Source of the DNA: JANQKX01 sp039028695 | GTDB taxonomy: Bacteria > Pseudomonadota > Alphaproteobacteria > Kiloniellales > Kiloniellaceae | Reading direction: 5' to 3' | Assembly (NCBI GenBank): GCA_039028695.1 | Contig: JBCCHN010000025.1 | Span: 1-54,902 of the forward strand | DNA length: 54,902 nucleotides | Part shown: positions 1-8,245 of the stretch, one piece after another | Position numbering within the stretch: the first letter of the stretch is position 1 | Layout of the letters: every line of letters begins with the position of its first letter | The notes under the pieces: generated by a model | The model's input: the letters and a program-made list of their open reading frames with translations, nothing else | The model's database searches: none | Told to the model about the DNA's origin: nothing | Translations under genes and position numbers: made by a program

Positions 1-2
1 AA

Positions 3-260
3 GACCAAGAGCGAGCCATGGGTTTCATCCCAGGCTCCGACCACATCCCCATGGGTCAAATTCCCGATGCTGCCGATCCTCAAAACCCGGACCGCAACCC
101 GCTCCTGGAATCTGACGATCACCTGGTGGTCTACTGCGCCGCCGGAGCTCGGTCAGCCAAGGTGGTTCAATTTCTCATGGCCGGCGGCCGGCAAAGGATT
201 TCAAATTTGGCGGGCGGCATCCAAGGTTGGGCGCAAGCCGGCGGCGCCATAACCCGTTAA
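3..260 (+). CDS. Rhodanese-like domain protein, 3' part only
   Basis: The reading frame is open from the window edge to a TAA stop, so the 5' end of the gene lies outside. The visible part has the second half of a rhodanese fold: an IPGSDHIPMGQI stretch (compare IPGAxHIP in single-domain rhodaneses), then the active-site loop VVYCAAGARS with the catalytic Cys, and a closing NLAGGIQGWAQAG helix. Rhodaneses move sulfane sulfur from thiosulfate or persulfides to thiophilic acceptors; the in vivo partner cannot be told. An ATG at 18 lies inside the domain and is not a credible start. The gene converges on the dioxygenase to its right, with only 12 bases between stops. Confidence 0.8.
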   Translation, partial: DQERAMGFIPGSDHIPMGQIPDAADPQNPDRNPLLESDDHLVVYCAAGARSAKVVQFLMAGGRQRISNLAGGIQGWAQAGGAITR

Positions 261-272
261 ACGGCAAAGACC

Positions 273-1226
273 TTACAAGGGCTTGATTGGCTCTCCCGAG
301 ATCGGTCGAGACTCCCGCCCATCGACGCCCACGGGCACCTCACCACAAAGGGTGACTCTAAAAAACTGCCGATCGAAGTTCGTGTCGAAGATATCTTGCG
401 GCGCCAAATGAGCGGTCGAGCGGTTATCCCAAAAGGCGACGCTTCCCTTTTCCCAGCGGAAACGCAGAGTGAAGTCGCTCCGCACCGCATGTTCCCAAAG
501 CAATTCCAACAGGGCTTGGCTTTCCCGAGGCGTCAGACCTACGATGGATTTGAGGAAATCCGGGCTGATGTAAAGGACCCGCTCGCCGCTCTCAGGGTGA
601 ACCCTTACCAAAGGATGCTCGGCAGCCAAGCCTTGGGTTGCCACGCGCTCGCCGTATTCCGACGCAGCCTCCGCACCAGGCGCATTAAAGCGGTGCACCG
701 CGCGTAGTCCGTCAACAAAGTCGCGCATGACCGGTGATAGCTTTTCGTAGGCCAGCACCAAATTGGTCCAAAGAGTATCCCCGCCATAGGGCGGCACCAC
801 CACTCCCCGCAGAACCGAAGCCCAGGGCGGGTTCACGGCGGCCGTGATATCCGTATGCCACCGGGACCAGGGCCGTTCTTCTTTCGGTGTTTCGTCCAAG
901 GCCGGGCGATGCTTGGCGACGGAATAGATTTCAGGATAAAGGCTGTCCCCACCAAAAACCACATGGCCTGGCGTGGGTGCGCCGAAGTAGCGGGCGAAAC
1001 GGATGTGCCCGTCGTGGTCCAGGTCTTGCTCGCGAAAAAACAGCACTTTCCACTTGATCAGGGCTGCGCGTATGTCGGCGACCGTCTGTGGCGCCAAGGG
1101 GCGTGCCAAATTCACTCCCAAAATCTCGGCGCCGATGTGCGGCGTCATGGGCCGCAGGTCCAGCGTTACCGGTTCCACGTCCGCGGTCTTTTGATCGTCG
1201 CCCAATGCCCTTTCCTGATCTGCCAT
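273..1226 (-). CDS. TauD/TfdA-family Fe(II)/2-oxoglutarate dioxygenase
   Basis: A cytoplasmic oxygenase of 317 residues, typical TauD/TfdA length. The iron-binding facial triad is visible: His124 and Asp126 in WHTDI and the distal His273 in STAHLAPQDI, followed by Arg residues (DRQFFR, about 286-290) that hold 2-oxoglutarate. The family hydroxylates substrates such as taurine, 2,4-D or alkyl sulfates, often releasing a heteroatom group; the substrate here is unknown. A TTG at 1250 would add eight residues, but the ATG at 1226 fits the family N-terminus better. It is divergent from phnW across about 110 bases that carry repeated TTTATC motifs, so shared control and a role in organophosphonate or organosulfonate use are possible; this is inference. 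Confidence 0.85.
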   Translation of the reverse strand: MADQERALGDDQKTADVEPVTLDLRPMTPHIGAEILGVNLARPLAPQTVADIRAALIKWKVLFFREQDLDHDGHIRFARYFGAPTPGHVVFGGDSLYPEIYSVAKHRPALDETPKEERPWSRWHTDITAAVNPPWASVLRGVVVPPYGGDTLWTNLVLAYEKLSPVMRDFVDGLRAVHRFNAPGAEAASEYGERVATQGLAAEHPLVRVHPESGERVLYISPDFLKSIVGLTPRESQALLELLWEHAVRSDFTLRFRWEKGSVAFWDNRSTAHLAPQDIFDTNFDRQFFRVTLCGEVPVGVDGRESRPISGEPIKPL

Positions 1227-1268
1227 GCTCACAAGTCTAAGCCCCTGCAATGGCTTTTAGCCATGGAA

Positions 1269-1299
1269 TTTATCCAATTTATCGATTTGCTTTATCGAT
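1269..1299. promoter_or_regulatory. TTTATC direct repeats between divergent dioxygenase and phnW
   Basis: Three copies of TTTATC start at 1269, 1278 and 1291; the last two extend to TTTATCGAT, 13 bases apart, and each contains the palindrome ATCGAT. They sit in the middle of the divergent intergenic region, where a regulator shared by both genes could bind. No regulator gene is adjacent, so this is only a candidate operator. Confidence 0.35.
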
Positions 1300-1334
1300 A
1301 GGAGACGCGCACATAACCCTCATAAAGGATCGCT

Positions 1335-2525
1335 ATGACAAGCACCATTGGAACGAGGGACCCTACCATGGCTATAGCTCAAGCCGCTGAGAAGCCCATT
1401 ACCGCCGCGTCGCCCACCGGAGACCCTTGGCTGTTGACACCGGGCCCCTTGACCACGTCGCCCACGGTGAAAGAGGCCATGCTGCATGACCTAGGCTCGC
1501 GGGACCTGGGCTTTATCGAAGTCAACCGGCGCTTTCGCGAGCGGCTGGTTTCCATTGTTCATGGCGAGGGTAGTCACGTCTGCGTGCCCCTGCAAGGCAG
1601 CGGCACCTTTATCGTGGAGGCCATACTGGGCTGTTTTGTGCCTCGAGACGGCAAGCTGCTGATCCTGATCAATGGGGCCTATGGCAAGCGCATGGCCAAG
1701 ATCTGCGAATACAACGGCCGTGCAACTGTGATCCAAGAGTGCCCAGAAGACCAACCCGTTGACCCCAAGGCACTCAAGACCACCTTGGAAGCAGACCCGT
1801 CAATTAGTCATGTGGCGGTGGTCCATTGCGAGACCACTTCCGGCGTGTTGAACCCCCTTGAGGAAGTTGCCGCGGTTACCGCGGCAGCGGGCCGGCGTCT
1901 CTTAATCGATTCCATGAGCATCTTCGGCGCCGCTGAATTGGACGCCCGGAAAATTGCCTTCGATGCGGTGGTCGCCTCCTCCAACAAATGCCTGGAAGGC
2001 TCGCCGGGCTTGGGCTTTTGCCTGGCGCGCCAAAGTGCCTTGGAGGAAACCAAGGGCAATGCACCGGCTTTGTGTCTGGACCTTTATGAGCAGTGGGTTT
2101 CCATGGAGGGCAACGGCCAATGGCGTTTTACGCCGCCAACCCACACAATTCTGGCCTTCGATCAGGCTTTGAACGAATTCGATGACGAAGGCGGCGTGGC
2201 CGGTCGCGGTGGACGCTATGCGGCCAACTGCAAGATCCTTGTCGAGGGCATGCGGGACATGGGCTTTGAGACCCTGCTGCCAAACCACCTGCAGGCGCCC
2301 ATCATCGTGACATTCCACAAACCCGCGGACCCCAATTTTGTCTTTGAGGATTTTTACAATCGCCTGCGGGATCAGGGCTATGTGATTTATCCGGGCAAAC
2401 TGACCGTGGCGGATTCCTTTCGAATCGGCTGCATCGGACGCCTGGGTGCGGAAGAGATGCAGGGCGCGCTCACAACAATTAAGAGAACGTTGCAAGAAAT
2501 GAACGTAACAAATTGTTCTAAATAA
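1335..2525 (+). CDS. phnW: 2-aminoethylphosphonate:pyruvate transaminase
   Basis: A PLP-dependent class V aminotransferase of 396 residues that converts 2-aminoethylphosphonate plus pyruvate to phosphonoacetaldehyde plus alanine. It matches PhnW block by block: LLTPGPLTTSPTVKEAML (about 33-50), LQGSGTFIVEA (86-96), VHCETTSGVLNP (163-174), the PLP lysine K218 in SSNKCLEGSPG, DLYEQW and RFTPPTHTILAF, and VIYPGKLTVADSFRIG near the C-terminus. The start at 1335 has an AAAGGA Shine-Dalgarno; an ATG at 1368 is an alternative and would remove a short extra N-terminus. No phnX or phnA/phnY aldehyde-processing gene is evident nearby; the following HAD gene is not an obvious phosphonatase. Confidence 0.93.
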   Translation: MTSTIGTRDPTMAIAQAAEKPITAASPTGDPWLLTPGPLTTSPTVKEAMLHDLGSRDLGFIEVNRRFRERLVSIVHGEGSHVCVPLQGSGTFIVEAILGCFVPRDGKLLILINGAYGKRMAKICEYNGRATVIQECPEDQPVDPKALKTTLEADPSISHVAVVHCETTSGVLNPLEEVAAVTAAAGRRLLIDSMSIFGAAELDARKIAFDAVVASSNKCLEGSPGLGFCLARQSALEETKGNAPALCLDLYEQWVSMEGNGQWRFTPPTHTILAFDQALNEFDDEGGVAGRGGRYAANCKILVEGMRDMGFETLLPNHLQAPIIVTFHKPADPNFVFEDFYNRLRDQGYVIYPGKLTVADSFRIGCIGRLGAEEMQGALTTIKRTLQEMNVTNCSK

Positions 2526-2633
2526 AAAAAATATAATCTCAAGAACTCATGTTTTACTTTAACCTCCGGGCCGCCTTGCCATGGCGACCGGAAGATCATA
2601 GCTTGCGGTCGGGTTCCAAACTTACCCTCTGCC

Positions 2634-3377
2634 GTGAGGTCCATCGTGCCGTCGCTAGCTCGACCCAAAGCCATTTTCATCGATCTGGACGACACTATGA
2701 TTTCGGCCTATGCCAAGGTCCACGAGCATTGGACCGAGGTCTTAGAGGCCCAGCAACATCACCTAGAGGGCCATGGCATTGAGACGGTGCGGGAGTCGAT
2801 TATCGAAGCCACCCGGCATTTTTGGTCGGACCCGGATCGCCATCGTACCGGTCGCCTTCGCATAGAAGAGACCATCAAGGACATCATTGCCGACGGGCTC
2901 GCACGGATTGGCCTGGAGCGCCCCAAGCTGGCGCGGCATCTGCGAGATGAATTCGAGTCCCACCGCTGGGACCGGATGCACCTTTTCCCCGGTGTGCACG
3001 AGACACTGGACAGTATAAAGGCCTCGGGCATCGGCCTGGCGGTCGTGACCAACGGCCCGGCCCGCAGCCAGCGGCCCAAACTGGAGCGCTTCGATCTGGA
3101 ACACCGTTTCGATCACGTGCTGATCGAAGGCGAATTCGGCGTCGGCAAACCCGATCCCAAAGTATACCAGCACCTGCTTGCAACCTTCGGGGCCGACCCC
3201 TCAGAAGCCTGGATGGTGGGCGACCACCTGGAATGGGAAGTTGCCGCGCCCCAGCGCCATGGCATCACTGGCATCTGGTGCAATGTCCATGGTCACGACG
3301 TCCCCGACTCCCACGCCCATGTCGAGCCGGACCATGTGATTGACGGGTTACAGGAGCTAATAGACTTGCTGGCCTAG
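2634..3377 (+). CDS. HAD-superfamily hydrolase (YjjG/phosphatase-like)
   Basis: A 247-residue HAD phosphatase. Motif I is DLDDT near residue 18, followed by a helical cap, motif II VVTNG, the motif III lysine in VGKPDPKVYQ, and motif IV MVGDHLEWEV. It starts at a GTG about 108 bases after phnW on the same strand, so the two may be co-transcribed. Phosphonoacetaldehyde hydrolase (PhnX) is also a HAD enzyme, but its N-terminal signature and cap lysine pattern are not seen here, so a general phosphomonoesterase is the safer call. Its stop overlaps the stop of the convergent proS (shared CTAG). Confidence 0.8.
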   Translation: MRSIVPSLARPKAIFIDLDDTMISAYAKVHEHWTEVLEAQQHHLEGHGIETVRESIIEATRHFWSDPDRHRTGRLRIEETIKDIIADGLARIGLERPKLARHLRDEFESHRWDRMHLFPGVHETLDSIKASGIGLAVVTNGPARSQRPKLERFDLEHRFDHVLIEGEFGVGKPDPKVYQHLLATFGADPSEAWMVGDHLEWEVAAPQRHGITGIWCNVHGHDVPDSHAHVEPDHVIDGLQELIDLLA

Positions 3378-5095
3378 CCCATCAGCCCTCGGGCGATAGA
3401 GTCTTCCAAGTGATCCACCAATTGATGGAGTGGTATCTCCTCGGCGGCACCGCTGCGGCGCACTTTAAATTCCGCCGTGCCATTGGCGAGGCCCCGCCCG
3501 AAAGTGATGCGGAAGGGGATGCCGATGGCGTCCGCATCGGCGAATTTAACCCCGCCGGAGACATTGCGGTCCTCGAGCAGGAATTCGATGCCCCGATCCG
3601 CCAGCTGATCACAGATCTTATCGACCGTCTCGCGCACCTGTGCGTCTTGATACTTCATGGGGATCAGGTGCACATCGTAAGGCGCCAGGGCGACCGGCCA
3701 AACGATGCCGTTCTCGTCATGGTGCTGTTCCACCACCGCCGAGGCGATGCGGGTGGTGCCCACGCCGTAGCAGCCCATCTGGAAGGGACGGAAGACCCCC
3801 TCGCTATCGTTCACGCCGGCTTTCATGGGAATGGAGTATTTGTCTCCCAGCTTGAAGATATGCCCCACTTCGATGCCGCGAATAGCCTCCAAGGCTTGAC
3901 CGTTGGGTGCCAGCTCCCCGGCTTGAGCCAGGCGGATGTCAACGAATTCGGGCGCAGGGAAGTCCCGGCCATGGTTCACGTTGACTGCATGCTTGCCCGC
4001 TTCGCCGCAGCCGGCGGCAAAATTCGTCATGCTCTGGACCGACAAGTCAGCGACCACCCGGGTGCCGTCGGTCAGTGTGGTCGGGCCAACATAGCCGGCG
4101 GCACAACGCGCCGTGGCCTTGACTGTTTCGGCGTCGGCCAAAGAAAGGGCCAAGGCATCCAGATGGTTCTGCAGCTTGACCTCGTTAATCTCCTTATCGC
4201 CCCGGATCAGAACGGCGACAGCCTCCTCCCGGTCCGTGTACTTGGCTTGATAAATCAAAGTCTTCAGGGTTTTGGCCTCGGGGATCTCCAGGGCGGCCGC
4301 CAATTTGGCAATGGTATTGGCGCCCGGCGTGTCCACCACCTCCAGGGGGAGGGCGTCCTCTGCGGATAGATCCTCTAGCTGGGACACGGCCCGTTCCACA
4401 TTGGCGGCATATTCCCCGGCGATGAGCAGGATGTCCTCGCCCAGATCGCAGGTGGCCATGAACTCTTCGGAACTAGAGCCGCCGATGGCGCCTGAGTCCG
4501 CCTGTACCACCACGTAGTCCAAGGCACAACGCTGAAAGATCTTGTGATAGGCCCGTGCCATGGCCTGATAGGCCACATCCAGGCCCGCCTCGTCGATGTC
4601 GAAGCTATAGGCATCCATCATGGTGAATTCCCGGCAACGCACCATGCCGTAGCGCGGGCGCAGCTCGTCGCGGAACTTGGTGTGCTGCTGGTAAAAGTTC
4701 ACCGGCAACTGCTTAGGGCTGTTGATCAGGCTCATGGCCATGTCGGTGACCATCTCCTCGGCCGTCGGGCAGAGCCCATACTGGCCGCCCTTGCGATCCT
4801 CGAGCTGAAACATCACGCCTGAAGCCTTGTAGAGGGGCCAACGTCCCGAAACCTCCCAGCGCTCGGCCGGCTGCAGCAAGGGCAACTGGCATTGTTGCCC
4901 GCCTTCCCGATCAATCTCCCGCTCCACGATCCGGGAAATCTTGCGATAGACCCGATAAAACAAAGGCGTGAAGGAGTAGATGCCGCTGGCGTGCTGGACG
5001 ATATATCCGGCGCGCACCAGCCACTTGTGACTGATCGCATCCGCGTCGCTGGGAAAGTTGCGCTGAACCCGAATGCCGCTGGTGGAAATATTCAT
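3374..5095 (-). CDS. proS: Prolyl-tRNA synthetase, long form with editing insertion
   Basis: Charges tRNA-Pro with proline. The 573-residue protein has the class II core (HASGIYSFTPLFYRV, motif 2 around RPRYGMVRCREF, motif 3 GVGTTRIASA), a C-terminal anticodon-binding domain (PYDVHLIPM onwards), and between motifs 2 and 3 a YbaK-like insertion of about 180 residues that clears mischarged Ala-tRNA. The frame is open 63 codons further upstream to 5284, but the family N-terminus begins at MNISTSGIRV, so the ATG at 5095 is chosen; no strong Shine-Dalgarno is seen there. Alphaproteobacteria typically carry the short ProS without this insertion, so a full-length copy is unusual for the inferred host. 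Confidence 0.95.
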   Translation of the reverse strand: MNISTSGIRVQRNFPSDADAISHKWLVRAGYIVQHASGIYSFTPLFYRVYRKISRIVEREIDREGGQQCQLPLLQPAERWEVSGRWPLYKASGVMFQLEDRKGGQYGLCPTAEEMVTDMAMSLINSPKQLPVNFYQQHTKFRDELRPRYGMVRCREFTMMDAYSFDIDEAGLDVAYQAMARAYHKIFQRCALDYVVVQADSGAIGGSSSEEFMATCDLGEDILLIAGEYAANVERAVSQLEDLSAEDALPLEVVDTPGANTIAKLAAALEIPEAKTLKTLIYQAKYTDREEAVAVLIRGDKEINEVKLQNHLDALALSLADAETVKATARCAAGYVGPTTLTDGTRVVADLSVQSMTNFAAGCGEAGKHAVNVNHGRDFPAPEFVDIRLAQAGELAPNGQALEAIRGIEVGHIFKLGDKYSIPMKAGVNDSEGVFRPFQMGCYGVGTTRIASAVVEQHHDENGIVWPVALAPYDVHLIPMKYQDAQVRETVDKICDQLADRGIEFLLEDRNVSGGVKFADADAIGIPFRITFGRGLANGTAEFKVRRSGAAEEIPLHQLVDHLEDSIARGLMG

Positions 5096-5306
5096 AGCAA
5101 GAGATGTGTCCCGGTGATCGAATTGAGGCCGGAAGATATCGGACCCGGCCCGATGTTTAAAGCCGGAAGTCGGTGACGCGGCCACTCGGCTTTGCGAAAA
5201 TACTGCTATTGAGGACCACGCTATTTTCTGATTGCGATCGTCCTTTGAATGTTCACCGGATTGGCGGTAAAAATTTGCAAGCAAAAATTAGATTGGAGTT
5301 CCATAG

Positions 5307-6011
5307 ATGTCAGATCAGAAGGTTGCCATTATCACCGCCGGTGGAAGCGGTATGGGCGCCGGCGCGGCGCGGCAATTGGCCGCTGATGGCTTTCGCGTGG
5401 CGGTCCTATCGTCCTCGGGGAAGGGCGAGGCCTTGGCCGAGGAGCTGGGCGGCATTGGGGTCACCGGCTCCAACCTCTCCCCCGACGATCTGGCATCTTT
5501 GGTCGACAAAACCCTGTCCCAATGGGGCCGGATCGATGTGCTGGTCAACAGTGCCGGCCACGGGCCCAAGGGGCCGGTACTTGAGATCAGCGATGATGAT
5601 TGGCACCTCGGGATGGAGGTTTATTTGCTCAACGTGATCCGCCCGACCCGCTTGGTGACGCCAACCATGCAAGAGCAAGGGTCGGGGGTGATCATCAACA
5701 TCTCGACCTACGCCGCCTTCGAACCGGAAGAGACCTTCCCCACTTCGGGCGTTTTCCGCTCCGGTCTTGCGGCCTTTACCAAGCTCTATACGGACAAATA
5801 CGCGCCCCATAACATCCGCATGAACAATGTATTGCCCGGCTTTATCGACAGCCTTCCGGAATCAGAAGAACGCCGTGCCCGCATTCCCATGGGACGCTAT
5901 GGACGCACTCAAGAGGTTTCGGACGTCATCGGTTTTTTAGCCTCTGATGGCGCCAGCTACATCACCGGCCAAAACATCCGGGTGGATGGAGGTATCACCC
6001 GCTCGGTTTGA
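5307..6011 (+). CDS. SDR-fold protein with replaced catalytic triad
   Basis: A 234-residue short-chain dehydrogenase/reductase by fold: nucleotide-binding TAGGSGMG (residues about 10-17), LVNSAG, the LNV asparagine and the C-terminal YITGQNIRVDGG. Aligning the flanks (IINIS upstream, NIRMNNVLPGFI downstream) places Ser-Gly-Val-Phe-Arg where the YxxxK motif should be, and Thr where the catalytic Ser should be. It may therefore bind NAD(P) without classical SDR chemistry, or use another mechanism. The start has a GGAG Shine-Dalgarno. It converges on the amidohydrolase to its right. Confidence 0.85.
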   Translation: MSDQKVAIITAGGSGMGAGAARQLAADGFRVAVLSSSGKGEALAEELGGIGVTGSNLSPDDLASLVDKTLSQWGRIDVLVNSAGHGPKGPVLEISDDDWHLGMEVYLLNVIRPTRLVTPTMQEQGSGVIINISTYAAFEPEETFPTSGVFRSGLAAFTKLYTDKYAPHNIRMNNVLPGFIDSLPESEERRARIPMGRYGRTQEVSDVIGFLASDGASYITGQNIRVDGGITRSV

Positions 6012-6028
6012 ATTGAAAACCGTGGGAT

Positions 6029-7225
6029 CTAGACCCGGTCGTTGCGATAGGCCTTTCCGTCTTTCATCACAAAAAATACATCGTATAAAACAGAAATATC
6101 CTCCAAAGGATTGCGGTCGACGGCAATCAGGTCAGCGATTTTGCCGTTTTCGAGGGAGCCGAGATGGGCCTCTTGCCCTAAAACACACGCCCCGTTCCAA
6201 GTGGAGGCATAGATGGCCTCAGCGGGTGACATGCCGCAGGCATCGACCATCTGTTCCACTTCCTGCATGTTGTCCCCGGCGTGATTGCCCGGCGTGCCCA
6301 CGTCGGTACCCATGGCGATTTTTACCCCTAATCGGTGAGCCAGGGTGATATTCGCCACGCGAATGGGTCGTAGTTCTTCGTAGCGGGTACGGATGTGGGC
6401 TGGCACCTTTGCGGCAAACGTCGGATCCTTGAACATGGCGGAAGAGACACAAATGGTGGGAACCAGAAAAGTCTCCTTCTCCACCATCATGCCATAGACC
6501 TCCTCGGTCCCGAAGGAGCCGTGTTCCACCGTCCGGCAACCGCAGTCCACGGCGTTTTTGATGCCCTCACAGGCGTGCGCATGGGCGGCTACATGCGTGC
6601 GATTATCTTGGGCGATCTGTACTGCCGCGCGAATTTCCTCGGGCCGCAATTGGATGGCATCCGCTTTTTCATACTTGGTCGAGGTCATGGCCCCGGTGGC
6701 CAGCAGCTTGATGAAATCCGCCCCCATGGCCAACTGCTTACGCGCCCCCTTCAGTACTTCCTCAGGCCCATCGACCTCTTCGTACATACCCAGATAATAG
6801 GGCGTAGAGCTGGAGGTTTGCGTTAGGATCTTGCCGGAGCAAAAAAGGCGCGACCCTTCGATCCAGCCTGCGTTAACGGCCTCTCGCACGGCAATCTCAT
6901 GGTAATCCCAGCCGCCCACATCGCGGGCCGTGGTAATGCCGCAACGGAGCATACGCTCCGCTCCCCGCGCGGCATAGATCGCCACCGTCCCCGGTAGGGA
7001 ATCACGCCACGGGTTGTTGGCATTGGGGCTATCCGTGTTGACGCAGATGTGGACGTGGCAATCGATGAAACCTGGCAGGATGTAAGCGCCCTCCATATCC
7101 ACATCATCGGGTCCCGATTGGGCGGCACGACCCAGCTCGACAATACGGCCCTCCTCGACCTCGATGTCTTGGGCTGAAAACTTTCCAGCGTGAACATCGT
7201 AGACCTGTCCGTTCCTAATCCACAT
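6029..7225 (-). CDS. Metal-dependent amidohydrolase (imidazolonepropionase/prolidase-like)
   Basis: A 398-residue enzyme of the amidohydrolase superfamily. Metal ligands are visible as HVH in GFIDCHVHI, a lysine likely to be carboxylated in DFIKLLATGA, two histidines in AAHAHACEG and VEHGSFG, and the aspartate in MGTDVGTPG. The N- and C-terminal small beta domain is present (WIRNGQVYDV, GKIADLIAVDRNPL). Relatives hydrolyse cyclic amides, Xaa-Pro or N-acyl substrates; the actual substrate is unknown. The ATG at 7225 has a strong AAGGAAAGAGG Shine-Dalgarno; a longer frame to 7309 runs into the upstream gene and is rejected. It lies 25 bases after the alpha/beta hydrolase, so the two are almost surely one transcript. 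Confidence 0.88.
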   Translation of the reverse strand: MWIRNGQVYDVHAGKFSAQDIEVEEGRIVELGRAAQSGPDDVDMEGAYILPGFIDCHVHICVNTDSPNANNPWRDSLPGTVAIYAARGAERMLRCGITTARDVGGWDYHEIAVREAVNAGWIEGSRLFCSGKILTQTSSSTPYYLGMYEEVDGPEEVLKGARKQLAMGADFIKLLATGAMTSTKYEKADAIQLRPEEIRAAVQIAQDNRTHVAAHAHACEGIKNAVDCGCRTVEHGSFGTEEVYGMMVEKETFLVPTICVSSAMFKDPTFAAKVPAHIRTRYEELRPIRVANITLAHRLGVKIAMGTDVGTPGNHAGDNMQEVEQMVDACGMSPAEAIYASTWNGACVLGQEAHLGSLENGKIADLIAVDRNPLEDISVLYDVFFVMKDGKAYRNDRV

Positions 7226-7250
7226 GCCCTCTTTCCTTTTTGTTTGCCAG

Positions 7251-8096
7251 TTATTGCGACTGCGCGATGATCTCCTCCAACTTCTTATTGACCACAGCTG
7301 CCTTGTCACGGGCTACCGAGACATGTCCCAAACCCGGCAGTTCGTGAAAATGACCATTGGCCGCACAGTCCGCCACCACCTGCACCATAGATGGCGGAGT
7401 TTGAACATCTTCCGAAAAAGCCAGCGCGTGAAGGGGAACCGGGCAGGTCTTTAAGGCCTCGCGACAGTCAAAATCCAAACAGGCTTGCCATTGGTCAATA
7501 AGATCCTCGGGTGCCCGTTCGGCAAAGCGCACCCGATAGGCTTTTTTAACCTCGCCCCAAACTGCCGGATCGCCCAATGCTTTGGCGGGCAAGGCATAGG
7601 CCGCGTAGTGGGGTGCCAGAAAATAGTCCGGCAGAACCACGCCGTCCTTGCGAAGGTCAATTTCGGCCTGCATCCAATCGCGGGTAAAGCCGTCGATATA
7701 GGCCGCCGTACCCATAGGAATGGCGAGGCTCACTAAATCCGGAAAGTCGATGGCAATCTGCTGCGTGATCAGGCCACCCATGGATAGCCCCGTTAGGATA
7801 ACAGGCGGTTCGCAAACTGCCTCAATCATCTCGGCGCAATCACGAGCAAAATCCGCGATCGTCCAGGGCGGCGGAGGCGCAGAGCATTCACCAGCACCAC
7901 GCGGATCATAGGAGGTGCAACGAAAATTCGACGAGAAGTGCATCATTTGATGACGCCACGCTTCGGCTGGAGAGTCGCCGCCCGGCACCCAAACAATATC
8001 GCGGCCAACTCCAACCTGCGCCACGCGCGTCGTAACTTGCGATAGCTGCACGGATTGCAGAGTAACGGAGGGCTCAAACTGACCAAAGGCAGACAT
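7251..8096 (-). CDS. Alpha/beta-fold hydrolase
   Basis: A 281-residue cytoplasmic hydrolase. The oxyanion region is WVPGGDSPAEAW, the nucleophile elbow GLSMGG (around residue 108) gives the catalytic Ser, the acid is probably Asp in AFSEDVQTPP, and the catalytic His lies in LPGLGHVSV near the C-terminus. Family members cleave esters, amides, lactones or C-C bonds. It sits between the binding-protein gene and the amidohydrolase on the same strand, suggesting a second hydrolytic step on an imported compound. This pathway role is inferred from position only. Confidence 0.85.
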   Translation of the reverse strand: MSAFGQFEPSVTLQSVQLSQVTTRVAQVGVGRDIVWVPGGDSPAEAWRHQMMHFSSNFRCTSYDPRGAGECSAPPPPWTIADFARDCAEMIEAVCEPPVILTGLSMGGLITQQIAIDFPDLVSLAIPMGTAAYIDGFTRDWMQAEIDLRKDGVVLPDYFLAPHYAAYALPAKALGDPAVWGEVKKAYRVRFAERAPEDLIDQWQACLDFDCREALKTCPVPLHALAFSEDVQTPPSMVQVVADCAANGHFHELPGLGHVSVARDKAAVVNKKLEEIIAQSQ

Positions 8097-8197
8097 AACT
8101 CAAAGACCCAAGATTTTCAGCTAAGCAAAATTCTTTCGACAGCTGACCAATGGAGCAAGCCAGGGCCAGGCCCCACCAGCGCCGGTCACGCGAGGGG

Positions 8198-8226
8198 CCG
8201 GAGGTTACCAATTCAGCAACCTCCGG
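8198..8226 (-). repeat. Perfect 9-bp stem hairpin behind the binding-protein gene
   Basis: CCGGAGGTT at 8198-8206 pairs with AACCTCCGG at 8218-8226 around an 11-base loop. It lies 20 bases after the stop of the binding-protein gene and has no T-tract. It could protect the 3' end of an abundant binding-protein message or cause partial termination before the hydrolase genes. Confidence 0.45.
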
Positions 8227-8245
8227 CGGCCTGCCGCAGTTACCT

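Noticed and set aside
2634..3377. HAD gene as phosphonoacetaldehyde hydrolase (phnX)
   Set aside because: Position after phnW is suggestive, but the PhnX N-terminal signature and cap-lysine pattern were not found.
3410..4369. 319-codon rightward open frame
   Set aside because: It is fully antisense to proS, whose motifs are unmistakable; high GC leaves the opposite strand open.
5096..5284. N-terminal extension of ProS by 63 residues
   Set aside because: The known ProS N-terminus starts at the ATG at 5095 and the extension has no family similarity.
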